A stretch of DNA of 13,337 nucleotides from RECO01 sp050485385 (GCA_050485385.1 JBJHBG010000121.1:1-13337), one strand, 5' to 3'; shown: positions 1-6,916, counted from the stretch's first letter. Notes: generated by a model from the sequence alone, not told the origin. Numbers and translations are program-made.

Positions 1-305
1 CGTCGTCGCCGCATCGACCGCACGCGCGAAGGCCGCGAGACGTCGCGGCCGTCGGCGCCGTAGCAGACGGCCACCACCCGGCCGAAGCGGTCGCGGCCCT
101 CGCGGCCAGGGCGCGGCAGGCAGCGCACGCCGTCTTCGACCAGCCGCTCCAGCGCCGCCGTCGCCGCGGCCGCCCCCGGCTCACCCACCTCCGGTGCGTC
201 GATGCCCAACAACCGCACCCGCTCTCCCTCGACGCGCAGCGTGTCGCCGTCGACGACGGCGAGGCAGGCGAGCACGAGGGCGGCGCAGCTCAGGGGCGAG
301 GGCAT
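1..305 (-). CDS. Staphylococcal-nuclease-like (thermonuclease) protein, 3' end missing or rearranged
   Basis: Reading from an ATG at 305 down to the window edge gives about 101 residues with no stop. After a hydrophobic N-terminus (residues 6-17) comes the SNase core: DGDT (19-22), RLLGIDAPE (31-39) and DRFGR (72-76). By comparison with S. aureus nuclease, Asp21, Arg31, Asp36, Glu39 and Arg76 correspond to the metal ligands and catalytic Arg35, Glu43 and Arg87, so the active site looks intact. The expected C-terminal helix (family form roughly NxxLVRxGxA) is absent. From residue 89 the frame enters the 30-base direct repeat and reads arginine-rich sequence typical of a wrong frame. An in-frame GTG at 329 would add charged residues before the hydrophobic stretch and give a better signal peptide. 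Likely an exported or periplasmic Ca-dependent nuclease, but probably a truncated copy. Family call is firm; function of this copy is doubtful. Confidence 0.72.
   Translation of the reverse strand, partial: MPSPLSCAALVLACLAVVDGDTLRVEGERVRLLGIDAPEVGEPGAAAATAALERLVEDGVRCLPRPGREGRDRFGRVVAVCYGADGRDVSRPSRVRSMRRR
10..39. repeat. 30-base direct repeat, copy 1
   Basis: Bases 10-39 are identical in all 30 positions to 833-862, in the same orientation, and the match ends sharply on both sides. Read on the minus strand in the sensor frame, it encodes LAAFARAVDA followed by AATT to the window edge. The SNase-like gene meets it in a different frame. It forms the left boundary of the segment that interrupts the sensor gene. 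Confidence 0.95.
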
Positions 306-479
306 GCGCGCACCGTAGCGCCTCTCCACCGGCGCGGGCACCGTTGTTTCGAGACGCACCAGGATGTATGATTCAGGGGCCGAAGGGGTGAGTGCCCGGC
401 CACGTTCGTAGCCCCGAGGAGCCGCGAGGCCCGCCAAGGGGGTCGGCTCGCGGTCCATCTGTCGCCGACAGCGGTCCAG
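306..479. other. Intergenic stretch inside the inserted segment
   Basis: These 174 bases separate the nuclease-domain ORF from the SNase-like gene. No convincing ORF is present. Visible structure: a CCGCGAG/CTCGCGG inverted pair (422-428 with 447-453), a small palindrome at 459-471, and a less GC-rich pocket around 342-376. The pocket holds a promoter-like pair on the plus strand, TTGTTT (344-349) and TATGAT (367-372), with a 17-base spacer. No plus-strand gene follows it before 2723, so it may be chance. Confidence 0.5.
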
Positions 480-833
480 CTACCGCCGATAAATGAGCTG
501 CCCGCGCCGGTGCAGGTCGACGTCGCTGCGATAGGCGTTCCAGATTCCCCAGCCGTCCAGGTGCCGGTCGACCAGCACGAACATCTCCGCATCGCGCCCG
601 GTCTCCCGCCGAAAGAGGCCGATGTAGCGCTTGCTCAGCACCAACCGCCCGTCGCGGCGCCGCCGCGGCGTCAACCACACTTCGAACGGGTCTTCCACCG
701 TTGCCTTCGCCAACGGCAGCGTCTGCTCGCGGGAATCCGCCGCATGCCGAGTGCCGTCTCCCTGGAGCCCGAGAGCGTAGCGCACCAGGCCCTCGTTGAA
801 GATCACGCCCACGCCCTGCGGGTCGACCACCAC
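480..833 (-). CDS. PBECR-type (phage barnase/EndoU/colicin-RelE-like) nuclease domain fragment
   Basis: An ORF of 117 residues opening with GTG at 833 and ending TAG at 480. The order VVDPQG, then PFEVWL (about 49-54), KRYIGLF (68-74), FVLVD (85-89), WGIWNAYRSD (94-103) and RRGQLIYR (109-116) matches my knowledge of the PBECR nuclease domains found at the C-terminus of phage MuF/SPP1 gp7-like head proteins and of some polymorphic toxins. That makes it a candidate RNase-fold domain. The first codon uses the outermost base of the 30-base repeat. The domain begins at once, so any N-terminal part is missing: either a very short stand-alone protein or a remnant. No clear ribosome site precedes the GTG, and the first bases overlap the end of the sensor ORF. 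No neighbouring immunity gene is seen. Domain recognition is from memory of the motif pattern, so moderate confidence. Confidence 0.6.
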   Translation of the reverse strand: MVVDPQGVGVIFNEGLVRYALGLQGDGTRHAADSREQTLPLAKATVEDPFEVWLTPRRRRDGRLVLSKRYIGLFRRETGRDAEMFVLVDRHLDGWGIWNAYRSDVDLHRRGQLIYRR

Positions 834-1648
834 GCATCGACCGCACGCGCGAAGGCCGCGAGTGCGCCAGCCATGGCACCGACGTCGCTCCGGCGATCGA
901 GGTAGGGGATGGCAACGTCGGTCTTGCCGGCGGCGAGGTCCACCATCGTGCGGGTGAGGCGCGGCACCGGCCGCAGCACGACGACGGCGACGAGCGCGAC
1001 GGCGATGGCGCCCAAGAGCATCGTGATGCCGCCGGCGAGCAGCGCGTTGTGGATCACCGTCGCCTGCGCCGCCGCGATGGCAGCGGCCGAGACGCCCACG
1101 TAGAGCAGCCCGACGACGCGCCCACCCGCGTCGAAGATCGGCTGATAGACCGTACGGTAGCTCTGGCCGAAGATCACGGCCTCGCCCCGATAGCGCTCAC
1201 CGCCGACCACCGGGTCGAAGGCGGCGCTCGCCGTGCCGAGCGGGGTGCCCACCGCCCGACTGCCGTCGGCCGCACGGATGTTGGTCGTGCGACGGAAGAA
1301 GTCGCCGCGCGCGCCATCCCAGGCGAACACGGTGGCCGTCTCGCCGGTCAGGGCACCGATCTCGTCGATCATTGCGTGATCGGCGAATTCGGGGATGGCG
1401 GGTGCGTCGATGCGGGTCACGTGCCCCTCCCCGTCGACGGCGAAACGGAACTCGGGGTGCGCGCGCTGGAGCAGCGTCGCCGTGACGAGCAGACTCCGCT
1501 CCTGGCGGGCCTGGGCCGCCCGCTCGGCGTCGGCGGTGACGGCGGCGAGAATGGCCGAGGCCACCGCGGCGACCGCCACGATCATGACCGCCACGGCGGC
1601 TAGGGTGGTCTTGGCCGGCAACGACAGACCCGTCGAAATTCGCAGCAT
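803..1648 (-). pseudogene. Cache-HAMP membrane sensor (chemoreceptor-type), output domain cut off
   Basis: The ORF encodes 281 residues from ATG 1648. That start has GGAG nine bases upstream; ATGs at 1663 and 1702 are in frame but lack such a site. Layout: transmembrane helix 1 (about 13-37), a periplasmic single-Cache domain of the Cache_3/Cache_2 type with DHAMIDEIGALTGETATVF and GEAVIFGQSYRTVYQPIFD, ending GLLYVGV (about 180-186), transmembrane helix 2 (about 202-225), and a HAMP segment beginning RPVPRLTRTM and ending DVGAMAGALAAF. Such proteins normally continue into a methyl-accepting, kinase or GGDEF output domain. Here the frame runs through repeat copy 2 and stops nine residues later (WWSTRRAWA), in sequence that reads as the PBECR ORF in another frame. 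The product would bind a ligand but have no visible output. Its family and interruption are clear; whether the stub is expressed is unknown. Confidence 0.75.
833..862. repeat. 30-base direct repeat, copy 2
   Basis: Identical to bases 10-39. On the minus strand it encodes LAAFARAVDA at the end of the sensor HAMP domain, in the frame expected for that domain, so this copy appears to sit in its original left context. The flanking bases differ from those of copy 1 (832 a against 9 c; 863 t against 40 a), so the match is exactly 30 bases. Confidence 0.95.
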
Positions 1649-1737
1649 CCGGATCGGCTCCATGCTCGATGCGAAGGAGCCGCCAGGCTGACCACGCGCC
1701 ATGGACGAATTGTTGAGGGTGTTATGCTACGAACGTC

Positions 1738-2643
1738 TTAGACGCTGCCGGCGCGTACCCGCTCGCGATACCAGACGTAGAGGCCGCTCGCCAGCACGAT
1801 CGCCGCACCGCCGAGCGTGAACACGTCCGGCACGTCACCGAAAACGAGGAAGCCGATGACGATCATCCAGACGATTTGGGTGTACCAGAGCGGCGCCAGC
1901 ACCGGTGCCGGCGCATGCTGGCTGGCGGCCGTGAGGAGGTAATGGCCGAGGCCGCCGAACAGGCCGAGGCAAAGGATCGGGATCCACTCGCTGCCGGTCG
2001 GCGTGGTCCAGAAGAAGGGCACGAGCGGGGTCGTCAGGACCAGGCCGACCAGGGCCGCGTAGACGTTGGAGGTCTGATGCCCGTCGGTCTGTGCCACCAT
2101 CCGCGTCGCCAACACGTAGAACGCCGTGCAGACCACGGTGCCGAGGCCGAAGAGCATCGCCGGCTGAAAGAGTGCCGGCGTCGGCCGCATGATGACCAGC
2201 ACGCCGAGGAAGCCGACGACGATGGCGGCCCAGCGGCGTGGCCCCACCCGCTCGCCCAGCACCGGCACGGCGAGGGCCGCGACCACCAGCGGGATGGCGA
2301 AGTTGATGGCCCCCGTTTCCGCCATCTGCAGATGGCGGAGCGCCAGGAAATTGCACATGGTCGAGCCGGAAAGCAGCAGCCCGCGCAGGATCTGCAGCCG
2401 CCAGCGCGGCGTGCGGAAGAGGCGCACCGGATCGGCGCCGCGCATCGTCAAGGACGACAGCAACACGTGCCCGGCGAAGCGGAACCAGACGACGGTGACG
2501 AGGTGGAAGCCGAGTAGTCCCAGATATTTGGCCGAGCCGTCGAGTACGCCGAAGCAAGCGAAGGCGAGCAGACCCAGCGCGATGGCGCGCAGACGTCGGG
2601 CTTCGGCGAGGGCGGCAACTTCCAACGGACGGTCCAGCGCCAA
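1738..2643 (-). CDS. EamA/DMT-family membrane transporter
   Basis: A 301-residue inner-membrane protein made of two EamA repeats (roughly 18-150 and 163-293), about ten hydrophobic helices in all, the usual size for drug/metabolite transporters. Family-typical pieces include the conserved end of repeat 1, ALAVPVLGERVGPRRWAA and GVLVIMRP, and the late GFLVFGDVPD segment of repeat 2. The start is TTG at 2643; on the minus strand GAGGAG lies six bases upstream, which decides it. Substrate cannot be read from sequence; relatives move amino acids, metabolites or S-adenosylmethionine. It is divergent from the aminotransferase, with only 79 bases between them, and is followed after a short gap by the sensor gene on the same strand. 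The family call is secure, the substrate unknown. Confidence 0.88.
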   Translation of the reverse strand: MALDRPLEVAALAEARRLRAIALGLLAFACFGVLDGSAKYLGLLGFHLVTVVWFRFAGHVLLSSLTMRGADPVRLFRTPRWRLQILRGLLLSGSTMCNFLALRHLQMAETGAINFAIPLVVAALAVPVLGERVGPRRWAAIVVGFLGVLVIMRPTPALFQPAMLFGLGTVVCTAFYVLATRMVAQTDGHQTSNVYAALVGLVLTTPLVPFFWTTPTGSEWIPILCLGLFGGLGHYLLTAASQHAPAPVLAPLWYTQIVWMIVIGFLVFGDVPDVFTLGGAAIVLASGLYVWYRERVRAGSV

Positions 2644-2648
2644 GTGGG

Positions 2649-2654
2649 CTCCTC
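2649..2654 (-). promoter_or_regulatory. Ribosome binding site that fixes the TTG start of the EamA transporter
   Basis: On the minus strand GAGGAG precedes TTG 2643 with a spacer of about five to six bases. No ATG or GTG with a comparable site is available in this frame, so the TTG is the best-supported start. Confidence 0.6.
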
Positions 2655-2722
2655 GGTGCGGCTCTCCCCTTGGCGCCGCGTTGCCGCCTGCCTACTGTGC
2701 CGCCGCTCGGGAGGAGATACGG

Positions 2723-3568
2723 ATGGACGCAGCGTTTTGGCACGACGGTCGCTGGCACGACCAACAGCCCAAGGTTCTCGGGCCGATGGACCACGCCATG
2801 TGGATGAGCTCGTCGGTCTTCGACGGTGCGCGCATCTTCGACGGCACGGCACCCGACCTCGACCTTCATTGCCAACGCGTGGTCGAGAGCGCCAAGAAAA
2901 TGTTGCTCGAGCCCTGCAAGTCTGCCGAGGACATTCTGAGCTTGACCGTCGAAGCCCATGCCCGGCTGCCGCAGGGCAAGGCGTACTACGTGCGGCCGAT
3001 GTTCTACGCCATGCGCGGCTTCGTGGCGCCGGAGCCCGACAGCACCGAGTTCCTGCTCGCCGTCTACGAGAGCCCGATGCCCGAACCCGGCGGCGCCTCG
3101 GTCACGGTGGCCCCCTTCAGGCGCCCACCGCGCGACGCCGCCCCCATCGACGCCAAGGCCGGCTGCAACTACCCCAACGGCCAACGCGCCCTGGTCTGGG
3201 CCCGGCAGCGCGGCTTCGACAACGCGCTGATCCTCGACCCCTGCGCCAACGTCGCGGAACTGGCCACCGCCAACATCTGGCTGGTGAAGGACGGCATCGC
3301 CATGACGCCCGCCTGGAACGGCACCTTCCTCAACGGCATCACCAAGCAGCGGGTGGCGGAGCTGCTCGTCGCCGACGGGATCGACGTCCTGGAGACCACG
3401 CTGACGGTCGAGGACTTCGCCGCCGCCGACGAGGTGTTCTCGACCGGCAACTACGGCAAGGTGATGCCGATCGTGCGCTTCGAGGACCGTGAATTGCAGC
3501 CGGGACCGGTTTACCGCCGCGCCCGCGAGCTCTACTTCGACTACGCCGCCGGGCAGAAGCTCGGCTAG
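2723..3568 (+). CDS. Class IV PLP aminotransferase, branched-chain-amino-acid-aminotransferase-like
   Basis: 281 residues from ATG 2723, with a strong GGGAGGAG just upstream (2709-2716). The frame is open much further upstream, but that part lies over the divergent transporter and is not coding. Fold-type IV features: VFDGAR (32-37), YYVRPMFY (88-95), the PLP lysine in DAKAGCNYPNG (Lys145), the pyridine-binding Glu179 in NVAELATANIW, the phosphate-binding GITK (205-208) and STGNYGK (240-246). The YVRP element fits a branched-chain aminotransferase, which interconverts leucine, isoleucine or valine and their 2-oxo acids with glutamate. The later motif differs from classical IlvE (STGNYGK rather than FFTGTAAE), as in a group common in alphaproteobacteria and usually annotated as branched-chain aminotransferase; related enzymes act on D-amino acids or amines. 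Cytosolic. It is followed 31 bases later by the quinone oxidoreductase, probably in one transcript. Family sure, substrate moderate. Confidence 0.88.
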   Translation: MDAAFWHDGRWHDQQPKVLGPMDHAMWMSSSVFDGARIFDGTAPDLDLHCQRVVESAKKMLLEPCKSAEDILSLTVEAHARLPQGKAYYVRPMFYAMRGFVAPEPDSTEFLLAVYESPMPEPGGASVTVAPFRRPPRDAAPIDAKAGCNYPNGQRALVWARQRGFDNALILDPCANVAELATANIWLVKDGIAMTPAWNGTFLNGITKQRVAELLVADGIDVLETTLTVEDFAAADEVFSTGNYGKVMPIVRFEDRELQPGPVYRRARELYFDYAAGQKLG

Positions 3569-3599
3569 GCGACGCCAACACACGAGGGGGAACGTTCCG

Positions 3600-4577
3600 A
3601 TGGTGCTCGCAATCGTGCAGGACCGCCACGGCGGGCCGGAGGTCCTGAAGACGGCGGACGTCATGCTGTCCGGCCCGGCCGAGGGCGAGGTCCGTATCCG
3701 CCATACGGCGATCGGCCTGAACTTCATCGACTGCTATGTCCGCTCCGGGCTCTACCCGCTGCTCCAGCCCCCCGGCACGATCGGCATGGAGGCGGCCGGC
3801 GTGATCGAGAACGTCGGCCCCGGCGTGCGCGGCTTCCACGAGGGCGACCGCGTCGCCTATGTCTGGAACACGCCCGGCGCCTACGTCGCCGAGCGCAACG
3901 TGCCGGTGCGCTGGGTGGTGAAGCTGCCGGACGGCATCGAGGAGCAACAGGCGGCGGCGATGATGCTCAAGGGCATGACCGCCGAATACCTGCTGCACCG
4001 CATGACCGAGGCCGGCCCCGGCGACAAGGTGCTGGTGCATGCGGCGGCGGGCGGTGTCGGGCTGATCCTGACGGCGTGGGCCAAGCACAAGGGCTGCGTC
4101 GTCATCGGCACCACCAGCACCGACGAGAAGGCGGCACTCGCCAAGGCGCACGGCGCCGACCACGTCGTCGTCACCGGCCGCGGCGGCGCCTTCGCCGAGC
4201 AGGTGATGGACCTCACCGGCGGCCATGGCTGCAAATACGTCTACGACGGCATCGGCAAGGATACGTTCGAGGGCTCGCTCGGCTCGCTCGCCAAGCACGG
4301 CCATCTCGTCAGCTACGGCAACGCCTCGGGCAAGGTTGCGCCGTTCGACCTCGGCGTCCTCAGCCCGCGCTGCGCGCGGCTCTCGCGGCCCTCACTGTTC
4401 CCGCACATTTCCACCCGCGAGGATCTGGACGAGGTCTCGGGCAACCTGCTCGACGCGATGACCAAGGGCATCGTCAAGGTCGACGTCAACCAGACCTACC
4501 CCCTCGCCGAAGCCGCCCGCGCCCACGCGGAACTGGAAGGCCGTAAGACCACCGGCCAAAGCGTGCTGCTGCCCTGA
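3600..4577 (+). CDS. qor: NAD(P)H:quinone oxidoreductase, zinc-free MDR family
   Basis: 325 residues from ATG 3600, with GAGGGGG nine bases upstream (3584-3590). It belongs to the medium-chain dehydrogenase/reductase superfamily, zeta-crystallin/QOR branch: N-terminal GroES-like domain with NFIDCYVRSGLYP (41-53) and GMEAAGVIE (62-70), then the nucleotide-binding motif HAAAGGVG (147-154) and the second-strand region VVIGTTSTDEKAALAKAHGA. The cysteine and histidine zinc ligands of alcohol dehydrogenases are absent. Members transfer electrons from NADPH to quinones or reduce activated alkenes. Length is normal for QOR. Probably co-transcribed with the upstream aminotransferase; the two hairpins after its stop end the unit. 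The exact acceptor cannot be told. Confidence 0.92.
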   Translation: MVLAIVQDRHGGPEVLKTADVMLSGPAEGEVRIRHTAIGLNFIDCYVRSGLYPLLQPPGTIGMEAAGVIENVGPGVRGFHEGDRVAYVWNTPGAYVAERNVPVRWVVKLPDGIEEQQAAAMMLKGMTAEYLLHRMTEAGPGDKVLVHAAAGGVGLILTAWAKHKGCVVIGTTSTDEKAALAKAHGADHVVVTGRGGAFAEQVMDLTGGHGCKYVYDGIGKDTFEGSLGSLAKHGHLVSYGNASGKVAPFDLGVLSPRCARLSRPSLFPHISTREDLDEVSGNLLDAMTKGIVKVDVNQTYPLAEAARAHAELEGRKTTGQSVLLP

Positions 4578-4592
4578 CGAGAACGACCAGGG

Positions 4593-4618
4593 CCAGGGGG
4601 ACTCGATGGTCCCCCTGG
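4593..4618. terminator. Strong hairpin between convergent genes
   Basis: A perfect ten-base-pair stem (ccagggggac with gtccccctgg) and a six-base loop lie 15 bases after the qor stop. No T-run follows on either strand, so it is not a textbook intrinsic terminator, but its place between convergent genes suggests transcript ending or 3'-end protection for both. Confidence 0.6.
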
Positions 4619-4627
4619 AACCCCCCC

Positions 4628-4646
4628 GGGCGCCGTTCCGGCGCCC
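4628..4646. terminator. Second hairpin between convergent genes
   Basis: A perfect seven-base-pair stem (gggcgcc with ggcgccc) and a five-base loop, seven bases before the end of pqiC. Together with 4593-4618 it fills almost the whole gap between qor and pqiC. No T-run follows on the plus strand. Confidence 0.45.
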
Positions 4647-4652
4647 CTCCCC

Positions 4653-5225
4653 CTAGGCCGTTTCCCGCAGCGCTTGGGCAATGTCCTGGGCGAGCCGGGC
4701 GACGCCTTCGTTGAGCCCGCGGACCAGCGCCGCGACGTCGCCGCTCGGGGCGTAGGCTATGGCCGATGCGGTGCGGCCGTCGCGGATCACCCGCGGCGGC
4801 CGGCCGGCGAAGATGCGCCAGACGGCGGTGACCGCCGCCGTCGTGCCGTCGCGGCCCTCCAGCTCGAGCATCTGCACCTCGACCAGCCGATCCGGCGTGC
4901 TTGGCACGCGGGTCGGCAGACGGACCACCTGGGCGATGCCCAAGGCACGGGCGATGTCCTCGGCCAGCACCCGCTGCAACATGGAATCGACGGGCTCGGC
5001 CCAAAGGTCGTCGCCGGTCAACGTCACCTCGGTCGGCGTCGGCCGCAGCACCAACTCGCGCCGCGCCAGCACGGCGGCCACGTCGACGGGTTCGATCCCC
5101 ACGCTCAACGGTACGGCCGCCGGAGCACTCGTGAGGCTGGGCGCCAAACTGTGGAAGCGCGGCTCGACGCTGGCGGCACAGCCGACCAGTGCCAGCCCGC
5201 CCGCCAGCACCGCACGCCGCTTCAT
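4653..5225 (-). CDS. pqiC: PqiC-like ABC-type transport auxiliary lipoprotein (DUF330/LpqA family)
   Basis: 190 residues from ATG 5225. The N-terminus carries a lipoprotein signal with lipobox LVGC, giving Cys16 as the lipidated residue; a twin arginine (MKRRAVLAGG) precedes it, so Tat export is possible but the motif is incomplete. The rest is the PqiC/ABC-auxiliary fold: a first strand VGIEPVDVAAVLARRELVLR, then GDDLWAEPVDSMLQRVLAEDIARAL, a family hallmark. In E. coli PqiC is the outer-membrane lipoprotein that completes the PqiABC bridge between the membranes. Its ATG overlaps the pqiB stop by four bases (ATGA), which means coupled translation, and it is the last gene of the operon. Confident from both sequence and context. 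Confidence 0.88.
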   Translation of the reverse strand: MKRRAVLAGGLALVGCAASVEPRFHSLAPSLTSAPAAVPLSVGIEPVDVAAVLARRELVLRPTPTEVTLTGDDLWAEPVDSMLQRVLAEDIARALGIAQVVRLPTRVPSTPDRLVEVQMLELEGRDGTTAAVTAVWRIFAGRPPRVIRDGRTASAIAYAPSGDVAALVRGLNEGVARLAQDIAQALRETA

Positions 5226-6916
5226 CGCCGCCCCCGGAGCAGCGCCTCGGGGTTGCGGTCCAGGAAATCGACGAACTGGGTCAACGAACGCGTCAAGACT
5301 CTGAGTTCCTGCACCAACCTCTGGGTGTCGTAGGGCACCGTCTGCGCGCCGTCGACGACCTGCTCGACGCTACGCAGGAGATCGGTCGTCGTGCCCAACA
5401 CGCGGCGCAGGTCGCGCACGCTGCCATCCGCGCCCTGCAACGTCCCTTGCAGGGCGGCGAGCAGGCTCGGCAACTGCGCTTCGATGCCCTCGACGAGAAC
5501 GCGAGCCGCGGCAGCGGCGGCCCCAACGTCGTCGATGCCTTGGGTCAGCGCCGGCGCGTTCACGAGGTTGGCGACGCCGCCCAGGATGTTGCGGACGTCG
5601 TCGCCCAGTTCCTCCAGGTTCAGCCGCTGGAACGCCGTCAGCACGTCCTGCAACGTCGCCTGCAACTCGTCGAGCGAGCCGGGGACCGACGGAAAAACGG
5701 GCGGGTCGTGGTCCCAGTCGATCGTCGCTGCCGCCGGGCTCGCCAACTCGTCGAAACCGATCGCGAGGTCGCCGGTCAGAAAGTTCAAGGTGGCGAGCCG
5801 GGCGCGCAGGCCACGGCCGACCAGCACGTCCAAGTGGCTGCGCGCTTCGTCCGGCGTCATCAGATCGTCGACGAACAGGCGCCGCTCGAACAGCTCGAAG
5901 CGCACGGGCGCGCGGATCGTCCCGGTGTCCTCGTCGTACTCGAACCGCACGTCGACCACTCGCCCCACGCGCACGCCGCGGAACAGGACGGGGGAGCCAG
6001 GACGCAGCCCGCCGATGGCGCCGTCGAAATAGGCGACGAAGGGTGCGGTGCCGGCACCGCGCGCATCCTCCGCGTCCTGCTGCGTGCCGTAGAGCGCGAA
6101 GGTCACGCCGTTGGTGGCGGGCTCGGCGGCGGAGCCGGCCGGACTTTCGAAGGCGATGCCGCCCGTCAGGAACGCCTCGAGCGAGGTCATGGCAACGCGG
6201 AAGCTACCGCCTTCGAAGGCGAACTCGATGCCGTTGGCGAGCCAGAACTGCGCGTCGCCGCGCACGAGGTCGGCATGCTCGGCCGGCAGGAACACGTCGA
6301 TCTCCAGCCCCTTGTCGTCGTTCAAGAGCCGGTAATCGGTCACTTGGCCGACGCGCAGCCCGCGATGGTAGACGCCGGACCCGCGCGACACGCCGCCGAG
6401 TTGGTTGGTGGTGAGCACGAAGGTGCTGCCGACGCCCGGCGGCGCCAGGGGCGGCGGATCGACCAGGGCCGTGAAGCTCGAGGCGGGCTCGCCCATGCCC
6501 GGCTCGACGGCGATGTAGGAGCCGGAGAGCAGCGTCCCCAGCCCGCTCACGCCGCCCGGCCCGATCCGCGGCCGCACCACCCAGAACCGTGTGCCCTCGA
6601 CCATGTAGGGCTCGGCGTCGCGATCCATCTTCACCGTCGCGACGACGTGGCTGAAGTCGGGAGCGACGGTAAGGTCGGTCACCATGCCGACCTCGACGTC
6701 GAGCAGGCGGACGCGGGTCTGGTTGGCCTCCAGCCCTTCGGCGTTGGGCAGCTCGATGGTAATCTCGGGGCCCCGCTGACGATAGGCGTCCCATAGCAGC
6801 CAAAGGCCGGCGACGACGGCTGCCAGCGGGACGAGCCAGACCAGGGAGATGGTCCGGCTGCGCGCGACCTCCGGCGGCAGCGCGTCGTCGTCCTCGGGTC
6901 GGTCAACCGCGGCCAC
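5222..6916 (-). CDS. pqiB: PqiB, three-domain MCE protein
   Basis: 564 residues from GTG 6916, similar to E. coli PqiB (about 546). One N-terminal transmembrane helix (about 23-43) anchors it in the inner membrane; three MCE/MlaD domains follow in the periplasm: GPEITIELPNAEGLEANQTRVRLLDVEVGMV (domain 1), the shorter domain 2 with GSGVYHRGLRVGQVTDYRLL, and domain 3 with GLRPGSPVLFRGVRVGRVVDVRF. The C-terminal 170 residues are predicted helical and rich in hydrophobic heptads, matching the needle-like coiled coil that PqiB hexamers use to cross the periplasm. Known role of the family: lipid movement between inner and outer membrane. The start overlaps the end of pqiA by 14 bases, the stop overlaps pqiC by four. 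Confidence 0.93.
   Translation of the reverse strand: MAAVDRPEDDDALPPEVARSRTISLVWLVPLAAVVAGLWLLWDAYRQRGPEITIELPNAEGLEANQTRVRLLDVEVGMVTDLTVAPDFSHVVATVKMDRDAEPYMVEGTRFWVVRPRIGPGGVSGLGTLLSGSYIAVEPGMGEPASSFTALVDPPPLAPPGVGSTFVLTTNQLGGVSRGSGVYHRGLRVGQVTDYRLLNDDKGLEIDVFLPAEHADLVRGDAQFWLANGIEFAFEGGSFRVAMTSLEAFLTGGIAFESPAGSAAEPATNGVTFALYGTQQDAEDARGAGTAPFVAYFDGAIGGLRPGSPVLFRGVRVGRVVDVRFEYDEDTGTIRAPVRFELFERRLFVDDLMTPDEARSHLDVLVGRGLRARLATLNFLTGDLAIGFDELASPAAATIDWDHDPPVFPSVPGSLDELQATLQDVLTAFQRLNLEELGDDVRNILGGVANLVNAPALTQGIDDVGAAAAAARVLVEGIEAQLPSLLAALQGTLQGADGSVRDLRRVLGTTTDLLRSVEQVVDGAQTVPYDTQRLVQELRVLTRSLTQFVDFLDRNPEALLRGRR

Noticed and set aside
2189..2722. Upstream extension of the aminotransferase frame to an ATG at 2189
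   Set aside because: It lies entirely over the divergent transporter gene, while ATG 2723 has a strong ribosome site and matches the family N-terminus.
1835..3727. 630-residue minus-strand ORF spanning transporter, aminotransferase and qor start
   Set aside because: It crosses three well-supported genes in other frames and shows no domain.
5189..6796. 535-residue plus-strand ORF opposite pqiB
   Set aside because: It mirrors the codon pattern of pqiB, has no recognisable domain and is rich in Gln, Arg, His and Gly, as expected for an antisense frame in GC-rich DNA.
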